From NCBI GenBank assembly GCA_035530615.1, contig DATKUL010000002.1:496001-560000 (forward strand): 64,000 nt of DNA. Reading direction: 5' to 3'. The DNA is from Candidatus Paceibacterota bacterium. Its GTDB lineage: Bacteria; Actinomycetota; Actinomycetes; Nanopelagicales; Nanopelagicaceae. This document shows positions 28,333-37,382 of this stretch, piece after piece (positions within the stretch are counted from its first letter, which is position 1; every line of letters starts with the position of its first letter). The position numbers and the translations under genes are program-made. The notes below the pieces were generated by a model. That model saw only the letters and a list, made by a program, of their open reading frames with translations. It made no database searches and was not told where the DNA came from.

Positions 28333-29182
28333 GCCAGCCTTCGATGGGGAGTTTGAATTTAGCCACCAATCTGTCAGTGAAAATAATTTCTTTCACGTGC
28401 GCAAGACGGACAGTGTCAGAATCTTTTGTCATAGTGACCCTATCCCCCCGCTTAAGAAAGAATTTTCGACGGGAGTCAGATGAAAGTAGCGCCGTACTTG
28501 ACTCAACATCAATGACAATTTTTGATTCTGGCGAAACCACAAGCGGTTTAGAAAAAAGAGCGTGAGCCGAAATTGGCAAGACGACCAGCGCTTGCACTTC
28601 CGGCCAAACTATAGGTCCACCGGCGGAGAATGCATAAGCGGTCGAACCTGTGGGGGTCGAACAGATCAAGCCATCACAACTCCATCGAGATAGCGGGCGC
28701 TGATCGATCTGGACAAAGAGCTCGACCATCGTGGTCTCGCTCCGTTCGATAGTCACTTCATTTAGTGCCCACCCTTGGTCTACGACCTTGCCGTACCTCT
28801 CCACTGAATAAGCTAGAACTAGGCGCTGATCTGTGATGTAACTCTGAGAAATAACGGCATCGGCAATCTCGGACATCTTCGGCTTCTCAACTTCTGCGAG
28901 GAAGCCAACCCGGCCCAAATTCACGCCGAGCAATGGAATTTCAGTACCGCGGACCGCTTCAGCTCCGCGGAGCATCGTCCCGTCACCGCCAAGGACGATC
29001 GCAATCTCGATATCAGAAAGTACTTCAGCACTAAGGGGAGCCATCGATTCAATTTCAGTTTCGTTGTTGGAGTACAACCGAAAACCGGCCTGCCTAAAAA
29101 TCGCTCCAAGTTCCTCCGCAGCTTGGCGGGCATCTTCACGATTTTGGTTGACGATGAAAAGTATCGAACGTTTTGGAGTCAC
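28322..29182 (-). CDS. nadK: NAD kinase
   Basis: A 286-residue kinase that makes NADP from NAD. The GGDGTMLRGAE ATP-site motif lies near residue 65, and the CDGLICSTPTGSTAYAFSAGGP motif near residue 165. It overlaps tlyA by four bases and recN downstream, in the conserved tlyA-nadK-recN order. Confidence 0.96.
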   Translation of the reverse strand: MTPKRSILFIVNQNREDARQAAEELGAIFRQAGFRLYSNNETEIESMAPLSAEVLSDIEIAIVLGGDGTMLRGAEAVRGTEIPLLGVNLGRVGFLAEVEKPKMSEIADAVISQSYITDQRLVLAYSVERYGKVVDQGWALNEVTIERSETTMVELFVQIDQRPLSRWSCDGLICSTPTGSTAYAFSAGGPIVWPEVQALVVLPISAHALFSKPLVVSPESKIVIDVESSTALLSSDSRRKFFLKRGDRVTMTKDSDTVRLAHVKEIIFTDRLVAKFKLPIEGWRGE

Positions 29183-29967
29183 TGCGGCCCCTCTGCGATC
29201 GCCTTATCAAGGGCCGATTCATCTATTTCGCCCGCACCTCGACGCAACCAGAGGAAATATTCAACATTGCCGGCAGGGCCTGGAAGCGGGCTTGCGGCGA
29301 TCCCGAGTGTCCCAAGTCCAACGTCATATGCCGACTGCGCGACATCCAATACTGCCGCTCGTCGGAGCGCAGGGTCGCGGACAACCCCTCCGGCCCCCAA
29401 CTTCTCCCGTCCGACTTCAAATTGCGGCTTCACCATGACGACATAGTCAGCTTCAGGTTTCGAGACTGCTGCAAGGGCCGGAAGAACAAGTGTCAATGAA
29501 ATAAAGGAAAGATCTGCAACGACCAGATCAATCGGATCTCCGACCATCTCACCCGTGAGGTGTCGAATATTTGTCCGGTCCAGAACAGTTACTCGTGGAT
29601 CTTGCCGCAACTCCCACGCCAACTGACCATATCCGACATCAACTGCAACTACTTCTGCTGCACCGCGCCGGAGCAGGACATCAGTAAAACCACCGGTTGA
29701 CGCCCCGGCATCTAGGCAACGACGGCCCGCTACAACAATCTCAGTGAAAACATCGAGTGCTCCCGCCAATTTATGGCCCCCGCGAGAGACGAAGTCATCC
29801 CGCTTTCCTTGGAGGACGATCGACGTCTCGGCATCGACCTGAGTAGCTGGCTTTGTGGCAGGAATACCCCGAACCAGAACGGATCGCGACTCTATGAGAT
29901 CTGCTGCTTGTTCCCGCGAACGTGCCAGCCCGCGCCTAACCAATTCCGCGTCGAGACGGGTTTTCAT
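29179..29967 (-). CDS. tlyA: TlyA-type 16S/23S rRNA 2'-O-methyltransferase
   Basis: A 262-residue protein with an N-terminal S4 domain (RLDAELVRRGLARSREQAADLI) and an FtsJ-like SAM domain with CLDAGASTGGFTDVLLRRGA. TlyA methylates ribose in rRNA; in mycobacteria its loss gives capreomycin resistance. It precedes nadK with ATGA overlap. Confidence 0.93.
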   Translation of the reverse strand: MKTRLDAELVRRGLARSREQAADLIESRSVLVRGIPATKPATQVDAETSIVLQGKRDDFVSRGGHKLAGALDVFTEIVVAGRRCLDAGASTGGFTDVLLRRGAAEVVAVDVGYGQLAWELRQDPRVTVLDRTNIRHLTGEMVGDPIDLVVADLSFISLTLVLPALAAVSKPEADYVVMVKPQFEVGREKLGAGGVVRDPALRRAAVLDVAQSAYDVGLGTLGIAASPLPGPAGNVEYFLWLRRGAGEIDESALDKAIAEGPQ

Positions 29968-29975
29968 CTCGTTTT

Positions 29976-30128
29976 TTACAAACCTTCAATTGTGGAAAGA
30001 GCTGACTCCAATTTTCGATGCACTCCCTCAAGTCTCTGGGCATGCTCAGATGTGGGCAAGGAATCGATTTGTTCTAATTCGACCTTGATCTCGTCCAAGA
30101 GATTCGGAGTATTCGTGCCGTCGCTCAT
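29976..30128 (-). CDS. Small conserved-position protein upstream of tlyA
   Basis: A 50-residue open frame read on the - strand (starts MSDGTNTPNLLDEIK). It is acidic and helical, with heptad-like leucines. Its ATG overlaps the stop of the phasin-like gene (ATGA) and it ends nine bases before tlyA, so it sits tightly inside the operon. Mycobacteria have a similarly small uncharacterised gene at this position. Function is unknown. Confidence 0.75.
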   Translation of the reverse strand: MSDGTNTPNLLDEIKVELEQIDSLPTSEHAQRLEGVHRKLESALSTIEGL

Positions 30129-30499
30129 TTCTTGCTTCCTGCCGCACTCTTCTTGGCAGAGGTTGCCTTGCGGGGAGCAGACTTCTTGACCACTTTCTTC
30201 ACCGCGCTCTTTTTCACAGCCGCCTTCTTGGGGGCAGAACTCTTTGAGGTAACAAGCGAAGCGCGCAGAGCATCCAGATCCTTCTTGAGTTTGTCGAACT
30301 CCTCCTGCTTCACAAAACCCATCTTCGCAACCGCTTGCTCGACCTCTTCTTCGACTTTGAGTTTTATGGCTTCGCCACTTTCACGCAGCCAAGCATTCAT
30401 GGAAGCAACGACCTCTGCGGGAGTGTGCTCCCCCTCGGTAATCTTGGATAGATAGACCCGGAGCGTGCTAAATACATCTTTTGACACATTGCCTCCCAT
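30125..30499 (-). CDS. Phasin-like protein with Lys/Ala-rich histone-like tail
   Basis: A 124-residue protein. Residues 1-75 form amphipathic helices of the phasin/coiled-coil kind (VFSTLRVYLSKITEGEHTP through EEFDKLKKDLDALRASL). The last 40 residues are AKKS/VKK repeats like a histone-H1 or Lsr2-type basic tail, suggesting nucleic-acid or polyanion binding. The ATG at 30499 is chosen over a longer frame that would run through the neighbouring SSB gene. Function unknown. Confidence 0.72.
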   Translation of the reverse strand: MGGNVSKDVFSTLRVYLSKITEGEHTPAEVVASMNAWLRESGEAIKLKVEEEVEQAVAKMGFVKQEEFDKLKKDLDALRASLVTSKSSAPKKAAVKKSAVKKVVKKSAPRKATSAKKSAAGSKK

Positions 30500-30518
30500 A
30501 CTTAGAGCATTACCGTAC

Positions 30519-30851
30519 CTAAATTCTAGAGATCTCGCTTGCCTCAATCTGCCATCGACTGGCAAGGCCGGTTGGAGCCTTCCAGAATCGGCGCCTAACC
30601 GAACCCGATATCTCAACCCATTCGTCAGTTTTGAGGGTCAGGCTCTTTCGACGAGTTTTAGCACTCCAGGCCGCTACATCTAAGGTATCTACACCCTCTC
30701 TCGTGTCGCGTCTTACAACGATCCGAAATTCGACGACGTGATCACCACTGGGAAGTTCGCGTTCGGACGGCTCCCCCGAGACTCTTCCCCGCAACAGAAC
30801 ATTATTGAATGAATGATCTTCGACTTCTTCAATTTCTAGTTTCTTCGCCAT
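30519..30851 (-). CDS. Single-stranded DNA-binding protein-like OB-fold protein
   Basis: A 110-residue OB-fold protein: NNVLLRGRVSGEPSERELPS and VEFRIVVRRDT followed by VEISGSVRRRFW resemble the SSB core. It lacks the acidic C-terminal tail of true SSB, so it is probably the short actinobacterial SSB paralog. A strong AAAGAGGAGAG lies before the ATG at 30851, favouring this start over one eight codons earlier. It heads the operon running to recN. Confidence 0.8.
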   Translation of the reverse strand: MAKKLEIEEVEDHSFNNVLLRGRVSGEPSERELPSGDHVVEFRIVVRRDTREGVDTLDVAAWSAKTRRKSLTLKTDEWVEISGSVRRRFWKAPTGLASRWQIEASEISRI

Positions 30852-30875
30852 ACTCTCCTCTTTCCCAATTTCCAC

Positions 30876-31177
30876 GCATTCGACATGGAGATAGGTTTTA
30901 GGAGAGTACAGACATTCAATTGGTTAGCCGGGAAAACTGTGGAGAGGATGAGCGGTGTTAATTACTTGCGATAACAATGTGAGTCCGCTCACTTAGGTAA
31001 ATCATCGCACGTGATCAAACTGACAATAACCCCTTCTACTCTCTCCCGCGACACAGTTGTAGGTTTAGATTCATCGGAGCATAAGTCCCATGCTTGCGGT
31101 CCATCTAATAATCCACCGCCCTGGACATGAACCGGTGTAGCACCATTCATGATCTACGAGCGAGATGAGAACCAGGT
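30876..31177. promoter_or_regulatory. Divergent intergenic region with a candidate operator
   Basis: This gap separates the - strand SSB-like gene from the + strand membrane protein. A GTGAG-TCCG-CTCAC inverted repeat at 30979-30992 is the clearest element and could be a repressor site. No gene is convincing in the remainder. By composition and gene content this is where the conserved core neighbourhood ends. Confidence 0.4.
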
Positions 31178-32197
31178 ATGACGAGCACAACCTCCAAATC
31201 AAGAACATCATCGGCCATTCCTCTATCCAGGTCTGGCCCTTTGAGTAAAACAATTGCGCTATTGGTAATGCTGATGGGCGCCGGTTTAATCACGGTCACT
31301 CTCATGAACAATCTATTCGCAGTCGGACCGGCATTCGAGAGCTTGATCGTCGACTTTCGCCCAACGTTGACCCAGAGCTCGATCGACACCGCGCGTGCCG
31401 ACATCTCCGGCCTGTCAGCAGTGCAGAGCGAGTTCACCGACAAACTCGCCCCTGCTCTGAGCCAGCAATTGCAGATGACACCGACGCAGTTCAATGAGTT
31501 CGTTTCCGAGAATTTTTCGGCCGTGGCAGCGGGCATGAGTGCCCTGCCCAGTGTGGTTCCGACTTTCAACGGCTTGATTGACACCTTGGATCAGCAACGT
31601 CCGCTCTTCGCATCGGCCGACGCTATTCCCACCAAAAGCCTGCCGGCCACGACCGTCCCCTGGGCGATGTTTGGTGCGGGTTTTCTAGTTTTCCTTCTCG
31701 GACTGCTGATCCTGCGCTCACCGAAAGCCGGTGGAGCATCAACGATCGTGGTGGGGCTTCTGCTCTTGCTTATGCCGGTCGCCTTGTCGCTGCCAGCAAA
31801 AGCGGCCGATGCTGACCAGCTGAACGCAAACCTCAAGCCTGTCTACACTCAAGAGCTGGTAACTAACGCAACTGGGGCACTCGCGACGGTCGGGGCCATG
31901 GGCAATGAGATGCAGACCGCGATGCTCCCTGCCCTGGCCACGCAACTCAAGATGACGCCGGAACAGTTGCAGACTTTCCTCGGCACCAACTTCCCGGCAA
32001 CCGCCCAAGCCCTTCAAGCGATGCCTGCGTCGATGGAGCGTTTCAACGGACTCGTGAAGGTCTTCGACGAGAACCTGGCTAACTACAACACGCTCAAGCC
32101 CGTCGGATTGGCAACGCTCATTTGGATTCTGATGATTGCCGGCGGGTTGGTCGCAGGTCTCGGCGCGCTGACAGTTCTGAAGCGTCGTCAGAGTTAG
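31178..32197 (+). CDS. Membrane protein with internal duplication, unknown function
   Basis: A 339-residue protein with four hydrophobic segments (about 25-47, 160-180, 190-208 and 312-332), which separate two outer domains of ~110 residues. The two domains are repeats: QLQMTPTQFNEFVSENF in the first matches QLKMTPEQLQTFLGTNF in the second, followed in both by a FNGL segment. I do not recognise the family. It appears richer in G+C than the genes after it. A weak Shine-Dalgarno precedes the ATG. Confidence 0.75.
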   Translation: MTSTTSKSRTSSAIPLSRSGPLSKTIALLVMLMGAGLITVTLMNNLFAVGPAFESLIVDFRPTLTQSSIDTARADISGLSAVQSEFTDKLAPALSQQLQMTPTQFNEFVSENFSAVAAGMSALPSVVPTFNGLIDTLDQQRPLFASADAIPTKSLPATTVPWAMFGAGFLVFLLGLLILRSPKAGGASTIVVGLLLLLMPVALSLPAKAADADQLNANLKPVYTQELVTNATGALATVGAMGNEMQTAMLPALATQLKMTPEQLQTFLGTNFPATAQALQAMPASMERFNGLVKVFDENLANYNTLKPVGLATLIWILMIAGGLVAGLGALTVLKRRQS

Positions 32198-32220
32198 CGA
32201 GTTTCCAAAAACAAGGTTGC

Positions 32221-32265
32221 AAGGGGAAGTTCTTCACACAATTGCTGAGTGGAGTCCTTCCCCTT
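32221..32265. terminator. Hairpin terminator after the duplicated-domain membrane gene
   Basis: A perfect nine-base stem pairs AAGGGGAAG (32221-32229) with CTTCCCCTT (32257-32265). A related hairpin lies at 37622-37656, also next to a tRNA-like sequence. Confidence 0.6.
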
Positions 32266-32280
32266 AAGGCTGTACCGGGC

Positions 32281-32305
32281 GTGCTGCTGACAGGATTCGA
32301 ATGAA
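32281..32305 (-). pseudogene. tRNA T-arm fragment
   Basis: On the - strand the sequence TTCGAATCCTGTCAG is a typical T-loop and 3' acceptor side, but no anticodon or D-arm follows. It has the same terminator-then-T-arm arrangement as the tRNA-like gene at 37.7 kb and is probably a decayed tRNA. Confidence 0.45.
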
Positions 32306-32352
32306 AGTTACTGCTAAAAGTCCTCGCTATCCCCTAGACTCTCTTTTACTAC

Positions 32353-32390
32353 GGCTCGCCCCTCTGCGCGTTATAGCGTATGGGCGGGTC
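32353..32390 (+). terminator. Hairpin terminator
   Basis: GGCTCGCCC at 32353-32361 pairs (with G-U pairs) with GGGCGGGTC at 32382-32390 and is followed by a T-rich run. Confidence 0.5.
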
Positions 32391-32413
32391 ATCTTTCCTT
32401 TCAGAGTTTTATC

Positions 32414-32557
32414 TTGAAGCAAAAATATGACAAACCGTTCCTCACACCTGAACAGCAGATAGAAATTTTAATATCTCGCGGCCTTCTCGTAACTGACAGA
32501 GAGAAGGCCATCAGATGGCTCAGACGAATTGGCTACTATCCTCGCCATAAAAGTTGA
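32414..32557 (+). pseudogene. Abi-family (Abi_2) protein, N-terminal remnant
   Basis: The 47-codon frame from TTG 32414 encodes KPFLTPEQQIEILISRGLLV, then a lysine/tryptophan helix and RRIGYY. This is the hallmark beginning of the AbiD/AbiF abortive-infection family (PF07751), which normally continues for about 250 more residues after GYYRL. Here it stops at TGA just after the GYY motif, so only the first sixth survives. It marks a lost phage-defence gene. Confidence 0.75.
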
Positions 32558-32648
32558 AGCCGCCGCGAGATGAACTCGAGACGGCTTCGCGAACCCTTCG
32601 TCGCACTAATGCGACCGGGGACTACAACAAGAACTGTACAGGATATCT

Positions 32649-32732
32649 ATGTCGATGCAACACATATTAATGAATGAGCCATTGAACTGCCGATTACTCA
32701 GAGTGAGCAGAACATTGGGCAGATCAAGGTGA
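32649..32732 (+). pseudogene. hicA remnant, 5' end
   Basis: The frame reads ILMNEPLNCRLLRV, nearly identical to ILMNEPLNYRLLRV of the intact HicA at 37.16 kb. Similarity ends where the catalytic GSH motif should be, and a TGA follows at 32730. It is a truncated duplicate of that toxin gene and should be inactive. Confidence 0.75.
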
Positions 32733-32837
32733 TGCTCCTAGCCTTGATGAATGTTCGACATTTTCCTTGAGTATCTTCACAACACGGGAAAAAGAGCGAA
32801 GGACGCCGGCCCAACACCTCGATTGCGCTATCTATTG

Positions 32838-33158
32838 CTAGCTCAAAAGGCTTTTAACCAGTGCAGGAACGCTCACCGAAGCAGCATTCCAAACGATTTG
32901 CGCATCGATCTGGTGGTAAGCATGGGCGAGTTGGGTGCGCATCCCAACAATTTCTTTCCATTTAACGTCTGGGTATTGGGCCTTATATTCCGCCGATAAA
33001 TGAGTGCAATATTCACCGATATTGTGTAACGCCCTCTCGATCGCCCACTGGCATTCGAAATCATTTAGGAAATTCTCTTTGCCTTTCGCAACCAACGTTT
33101 TGAGTTTGGCGGCGGTTTCTAGGAGATCCTCTAAGCGCTGATCATCAGAGCGAGTCAC
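32838..33158 (-). CDS. hepT: HepT-like HEPN toxin (DUF86)
   Basis: A 106-residue all-helical HEPN ribonuclease. The catalytic RX4HXY motif is present as RTQLAHAY, with Arg74, His79 and Tyr81. The frame also has the family's AIERALHNIGEYC helix. HepT toxins cleave RNA or are kept silent when the partner MntA adds AMP to the motif's tyrosine. Its start overlaps the stop of the antitoxin gene by four bases. Confidence 0.9.
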   Translation of the reverse strand: MTRSDDQRLEDLLETAAKLKTLVAKGKENFLNDFECQWAIERALHNIGEYCTHLSAEYKAQYPDVKWKEIVGMRTQLAHAYHQIDAQIVWNAASVSVPALVKSLLS

Positions 33159-33445
33159 AGAGCTAAGGCTTCTTCCCGAATATGGCTATCTCTCGGTTTA
33201 AGGCCACCGCTGGAAATGACATCAACGGGCGCATTTAAGAATTCTTCTAGCGAATCATGTAACCCTGCTAAATCTGTCAATGATGCATCTGGAGTAAACG
33301 TAACCAGAAAATCAATATCACTTTCTGGGCCATCTTCGCGGCGTGCAACAGAACCAAAAACCGAGATTTTTAAAGCTTTGTGGCGAGCCGCAATAACTTT
33401 AATAGCATCGCTGTTAGCGCGCAAAAAATCTAGGCGTCCACTCAT
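33155..33445 (-). CDS. mntA: MntA-like minimal nucleotidyltransferase antitoxin
   Basis: A 96-residue nucleotidyltransferase-fold protein with GS at residues 31-32 and the metal-binding DID at 43-45, the GSX10DXD motif of MntA. It AMPylates and neutralises HepT. Antitoxin-first order with a four-base overlap is usual for this pair. The pair appears intact, unlike the TA scraps on both sides. Confidence 0.9.
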   Translation of the reverse strand: MSGRLDFLRANSDAIKVIAARHKALKISVFGSVARREDGPESDIDFLVTFTPDASLTDLAGLHDSLEEFLNAPVDVISSGGLKPRDSHIREEALAL

Positions 33446-33555
33446 GAATTAAGGATACAGGTATTAATAAATCGAGGAGAAAAATTCTCGAAATCTTTCA
33501 GGAATTGGCTTCTAAGGCCACTTCGAGAGAGCATCTCGGGGTAATAGTATTTCCG

Positions 33556-34395
33556 CTAGCGCCGCTGGCGCTGACAATGCGGGCAAAAATGTGATGAGCG
33601 CTGACCCACAATAATCCGCTTGATCGGAGTACCGCACCGAACACACGGCCTATCCGTCTGCCCGTAAGCGGCCAGGGATTGCTCAAAGTAGCCACTCTCG
33701 CCATTGACGTTGATGTAGAGATCATCAAAGGATGTGCCGCCCTGCAAAATCGCTTCCTCCATCACTTCGATTGCGCTATCTATCACTAAGGCGATTTTCT
33801 TTAATGACATCTCACTGGTGCGCGCTTGGGGATGAACCTTGGCGCGCCAGAGCGCCTCATCGGCGTAGATATTGCCCACCCCGCTCATGATCTCTTGACT
33901 CAGGAGAGCGGTCTTAATTTTTACATTTCGCTTTGCATAATTTCTTACCACCATGGACTTGTCGAATCCGGGGTCGAAGGGATCTCTGGCAATGTGGGTC
34001 GCAGATGTCGGGACTCCATCCGCGAGCTCTTCGACCGAGAGCCAGCCGAAAGTTCGCTGATCATTAAAAACCAGTTGCTGTCTCTGTAAGCCTTTCGAGA
34101 TCTTGAATAGCGCTCGAACGTGCCTTGCCATTGGTCGATCCCTTTGCTGAATGAGAAATTGGCCGCTCATTCCAAGATGGGCGACCAACACTTCTGGTCG
34201 ATCCAGTTCAAACCAGAGAAATTTACCGCGCCGATTCACCCCAGTAATTCGCGCGCCTGCAACTGCCGAGATTGGCGAAAGAGAGGAAGCCTTGCGCACC
34301 CTTGGGTGAAGTTCTTGAACCTCATTGATACGGTACCCGCGAACCAAGTGTGCAAGTCCCCGTCGGACAGTTTCAACCTCTGGCAATTCAGGCAC
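33556..34395 (-). CDS. mutM: Formamidopyrimidine-DNA glycosylase
   Basis: A 279-residue bifunctional glycosylase/AP lyase that removes oxidised purines. The start PELPEVETVRRGL provides the catalytic N-terminal Pro and Glu, and the C-terminal zinc finger is complete (CVRCG and FCPHC). It is a housekeeping repair gene embedded among accessory genes. Confidence 0.95.
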   Translation of the reverse strand: MPELPEVETVRRGLAHLVRGYRINEVQELHPRVRKASSLSPISAVAGARITGVNRRGKFLWFELDRPEVLVAHLGMSGQFLIQQRDRPMARHVRALFKISKGLQRQQLVFNDQRTFGWLSVEELADGVPTSATHIARDPFDPGFDKSMVVRNYAKRNVKIKTALLSQEIMSGVGNIYADEALWRAKVHPQARTSEMSLKKIALVIDSAIEVMEEAILQGGTSFDDLYINVNGESGYFEQSLAAYGQTDRPCVRCGTPIKRIIVGQRSSHFCPHCQRQRR

Positions 34396-34487
34396 AGAAC
34401 CACTCTACTGTCGTGCCAATTCGTGAATCTGAAAACACCATCAATTGATTGTGAGTGAAATGGGATTAGGAAGATGGGCCTTAATTC

Positions 34488-37001
34488 TTAGGCGGTTGGT
34501 CGGGTGCGACCAGGGTCGAAGAAGGGACGCAGTGAAACCTTCGCACCAACTCGTTTTCCAGCGATTTCGACAGCGAAGGTGCCGGCATCGAGATCGGATT
34601 GGCTGAAACCGCCCGGCCGCTCGATCATGGCCAGACCAGTGGCGGCGCCCAGGGTGTAACCATAGGCACCGGCTCGGATGTAGCCGACGCAGATGCCATC
34701 CCAGAAAACCGGCTCATCCTCAATCAGATCGTAGGCCGGATCATCCAGCAGCAGAGTGATCATCCGACGTTGCAATGCTCCAGAGTCGCGTTGCTTGCTC
34801 AACACCTCCTTGCCGACGAAACCTCCCGGCTTCTCCCATGCCACCGCAAATCCCAACCCTGCTTCCAGCGGAGTGTCATCGGTGTCGATGTCGTGGCCCA
34901 TATCGCGATAAGCCTTCTCCACACGCATGCTGGTAAGTGCGCCGAGCCCGGTGGGCATGAAGCCCAAATCCAACCCAGCCTCGCGAATCTGTTCGTATAG
35001 TTTTGCGCCAAACTCGGTAGGAATGATCAGATCCCACCCCAACTCTCCTACGTATGTCACGCGCAGCGCCCATAGCGGCGTATATCCCAGTTCAATTTTC
35101 TGAGCCGTCAAGAAAGGAAATGCTTCGTTCGACCAGTCATTCGGACTCAGACGCGCAAGAAGTTCGCGTGATCGCGGACCCTGCACCGAGAGCATTGCTG
35201 TACCGCTAGACACATCGGTCACAACGACGAACTCATCGCTGCGCGTGTGACGTTTGATCCACGCCGGTATCCGACGGTGGATGTTTTCACCACTAATAAC
35301 AAGAAACTCATCCTCAGCCAGACGCGTCACTGTTACATCAGCGATGATTCCGGCGAACTCGTTAAGCCACTGGGTGTAGACGATGCGACCGACCGGAACT
35401 GCGACGTCATTGGCGCACACTCGATTGAGAACGGTCTGCGCGTGCGGACCTTGCACTAGGAAATTGGACATGGACGTCAGATCAATTGCGCCGACATTCG
35501 CGCGGCAGTTCAAGTGCTCGATCCCGATACGTTCGAAGGCAACACCACGATCGAATCCCCACTCAATCTCCGGCACTTCTCCTGTACCTGAAAAGAACTG
35601 CGGACTCTCCCAGCCTGCCGATGCCGTGAAATGTGCGCCATCAATCACGTGCTGGGTATGAAAAGGACTTTGTCTAATGTTGCGGGCGGCGCGCATTTGT
35701 GAGTTTGGCCAAGCTCCGTCGTTATGTACGAAGCCAAGTCGCTCGACCGTCCGTTCGGCACGAAATTGTCTTGTGGCCTGGAACTCGTGCGTACGGTCAA
35801 CAGAAACTTTCGTCAGATCAATCGGTGCTTGACCATCCACCAGTAACTGCGCCATAACTTGGCCCACTCCACCACCCAAAAGAATGCCCAATGAATTCAG
35901 TCCACAGGCTAGGAAGAAATTCCGTACCTCCGGTGCTTCGCCAAGCATGGGATAGAGATCGTCAGTGAAACTTTCCGGCCCGCAGAACAATGACCGAATC
36001 CCCACGTTCTCCAGTGCCGGGACACGACGCATTGCAACTTCAAGAAATGGTGTCATCCGATCCCAGTTTGGTGGGAGAACGGTGAATGCCGAGCCCTTGG
36101 GAGTGCCGTCCAGTGACCACGGCGCACCCACCGGTTCGAAGAGTCCAACGAGTAGCCCATTTCCCTCCTCGCGGTAGTAACTGTAACTTTCGGGGTCTTC
36201 AATGACGGGAAGGTCGGAGGTGATGCCCTCGATAGGTTCGGTCAGAAGGTAATAGTGCTCTGCAGCTTGCAACGGCACCGTGACGCCGGCTTTCGCTGCC
36301 ACCTCTCGTCCCCACAGTCCCGCCGCGATCACGACTTTTTCGCACTCGACGTCACCGCGCGAGGTTTGCACACCAGTAACAGTGCCATCGGTGATCTTGA
36401 ATCCAGTGACCTCTGTATCTTCGAATATTCGCGCACCATTCATGCGAGCACCCTTAGCCAACGACATCGTGACATCGACCGGATTGGCCCGACCTTGATC
36501 CGGAGTAAAGAAGCCAGAGCGGATATCGTCGGTGTTCAACATCGGAACAAGGTCAGCGATTTCCTGCGGCGATAAAAGATGCTTCTCAAAACCGTATGCA
36601 TTTTGAAATGACATCTCGCGTCGATAGGCCTCGTCGCGTCGCTTTGTGGTGGCTATCTGCAAATAGCCGCACTTCTTGAACCCGGTGGACAATCCAGTTT
36701 CCGCCTCAAGTCGGCCATAAAGATCGACGGTATGCCGAACCATCTCGATCAAAGTCTCGCCAATTCCACCCGACACGATTTCGCCGGCGGCGTGCCATGT
36801 AGTCCCGGATGTCAGTTGCTTGCGTTCCAGCAAAATGACATCAGTCGCGCCCATCTTCGCCAGGTGGTAGGCGATGGAAGTTCCAATGACACCTCCCCCA
36901 ACAACGATGTACTGAGCACGCGTTGGAAGATCGCTGAGTTGTTTACTGCTCGAAGAGTCTTTAGCGAACGACGGATTATTTGTACTGGAATCAGTGGACA
37001 T
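34488..37001 (-). CDS. FAD-dependent oxidoreductase with GcvT domains (sarcosine/dimethylglycine dehydrogenase-like)
   Basis: An 837-residue protein of the DMGDH/SARDH-like family. An N-terminal FAD-binding DAO domain starts VVGGGVIGTSIAYHLAKMGA with the LTSGTTWHAAG flavin-linkage region near residue 72. A short central domain spans about 390-445, then a GcvT-like folate-binding domain and its C-terminal barrel. Members oxidise N-methylated glycines or related amines and pass the one-carbon unit to tetrahydrofolate. The substrate here is unknown. It links naturally to the glycine cleavage genes of this genome but is not in their operon. Confidence 0.88.
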   Translation of the reverse strand: MSTDSSTNNPSFAKDSSSSKQLSDLPTRAQYIVVGGGVIGTSIAYHLAKMGATDVILLERKQLTSGTTWHAAGEIVSGGIGETLIEMVRHTVDLYGRLEAETGLSTGFKKCGYLQIATTKRRDEAYRREMSFQNAYGFEKHLLSPQEIADLVPMLNTDDIRSGFFTPDQGRANPVDVTMSLAKGARMNGARIFEDTEVTGFKITDGTVTGVQTSRGDVECEKVVIAAGLWGREVAAKAGVTVPLQAAEHYYLLTEPIEGITSDLPVIEDPESYSYYREEGNGLLVGLFEPVGAPWSLDGTPKGSAFTVLPPNWDRMTPFLEVAMRRVPALENVGIRSLFCGPESFTDDLYPMLGEAPEVRNFFLACGLNSLGILLGGGVGQVMAQLLVDGQAPIDLTKVSVDRTHEFQATRQFRAERTVERLGFVHNDGAWPNSQMRAARNIRQSPFHTQHVIDGAHFTASAGWESPQFFSGTGEVPEIEWGFDRGVAFERIGIEHLNCRANVGAIDLTSMSNFLVQGPHAQTVLNRVCANDVAVPVGRIVYTQWLNEFAGIIADVTVTRLAEDEFLVISGENIHRRIPAWIKRHTRSDEFVVVTDVSSGTAMLSVQGPRSRELLARLSPNDWSNEAFPFLTAQKIELGYTPLWALRVTYVGELGWDLIIPTEFGAKLYEQIREAGLDLGFMPTGLGALTSMRVEKAYRDMGHDIDTDDTPLEAGLGFAVAWEKPGGFVGKEVLSKQRDSGALQRRMITLLLDDPAYDLIEDEPVFWDGICVGYIRAGAYGYTLGAATGLAMIERPGGFSQSDLDAGTFAVEIAGKRVGAKVSLRPFFDPGRTRPTA

Positions 37002-37163
37002 AGCAAAAAACTACCATGCCATCCAGACGCGATGATGAAAGGCTCTCGCAGCCAACTCCACGATCTACGCATCCACTTCGTAGTTTTACCAACAGAGAGT
37101 CTCTTGCCTTCAATCTGATCGTTGAGAGCTGGGCAAACTGCGCGGGTGTCTCAATTTCCAAGC

Positions 37164-37382
37164 ATGAAAGCCGGGCGACTTCTGCGGATACTGATGAATG
37201 AACCGTTGAATTATCGGTTACTCAGAGTCAACGGATCACATAAGGTTCTCGTCTCAGATAATCACCCTCAGTTAACATACTGGCCACACGAAGGAAAAGA
37301 AGTCACCGCAAGAGTTGTAAAAGAGTATTTAGTGCGTAAAGTTGGATTATCGGTTGAAGAAGCATTGGAGTTACTCAAATGA
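37164..37382 (+). CDS. hicA: HicA-like mRNA interferase toxin
   Basis: A 72-residue protein of the double-stranded-RNA-binding-like HicA fold. The catalytic histidine lies in VNGSHKVLV, and WPHEGKEV followed by VKEYLVRKVGLSVEEALELL matches the rest of the family. The ATG at 37164 gives the normal length; an upstream in-frame start at 37122 adds an unlikely leader. Its stop overlaps hicB by four bases. Confidence 0.85.
   Translation: MKAGRLLRILMNEPLNYRLLRVNGSHKVLVSDNHPQLTYWPHEGKEVTARVVKEYLVRKVGLSVEEALELLK

Noticed and set aside
30979-31140. Gene remnant upstream of the duplicated membrane protein
   Set aside because: A short open frame was seen but shows no domain and no start signal.
34488-37001. 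GcvT (aminomethyltransferase) of the glycine cleavage system
   Set aside because: It has GcvT domains but also a full FAD oxidoreductase half and is twice the length; gcvT must lie elsewhere.
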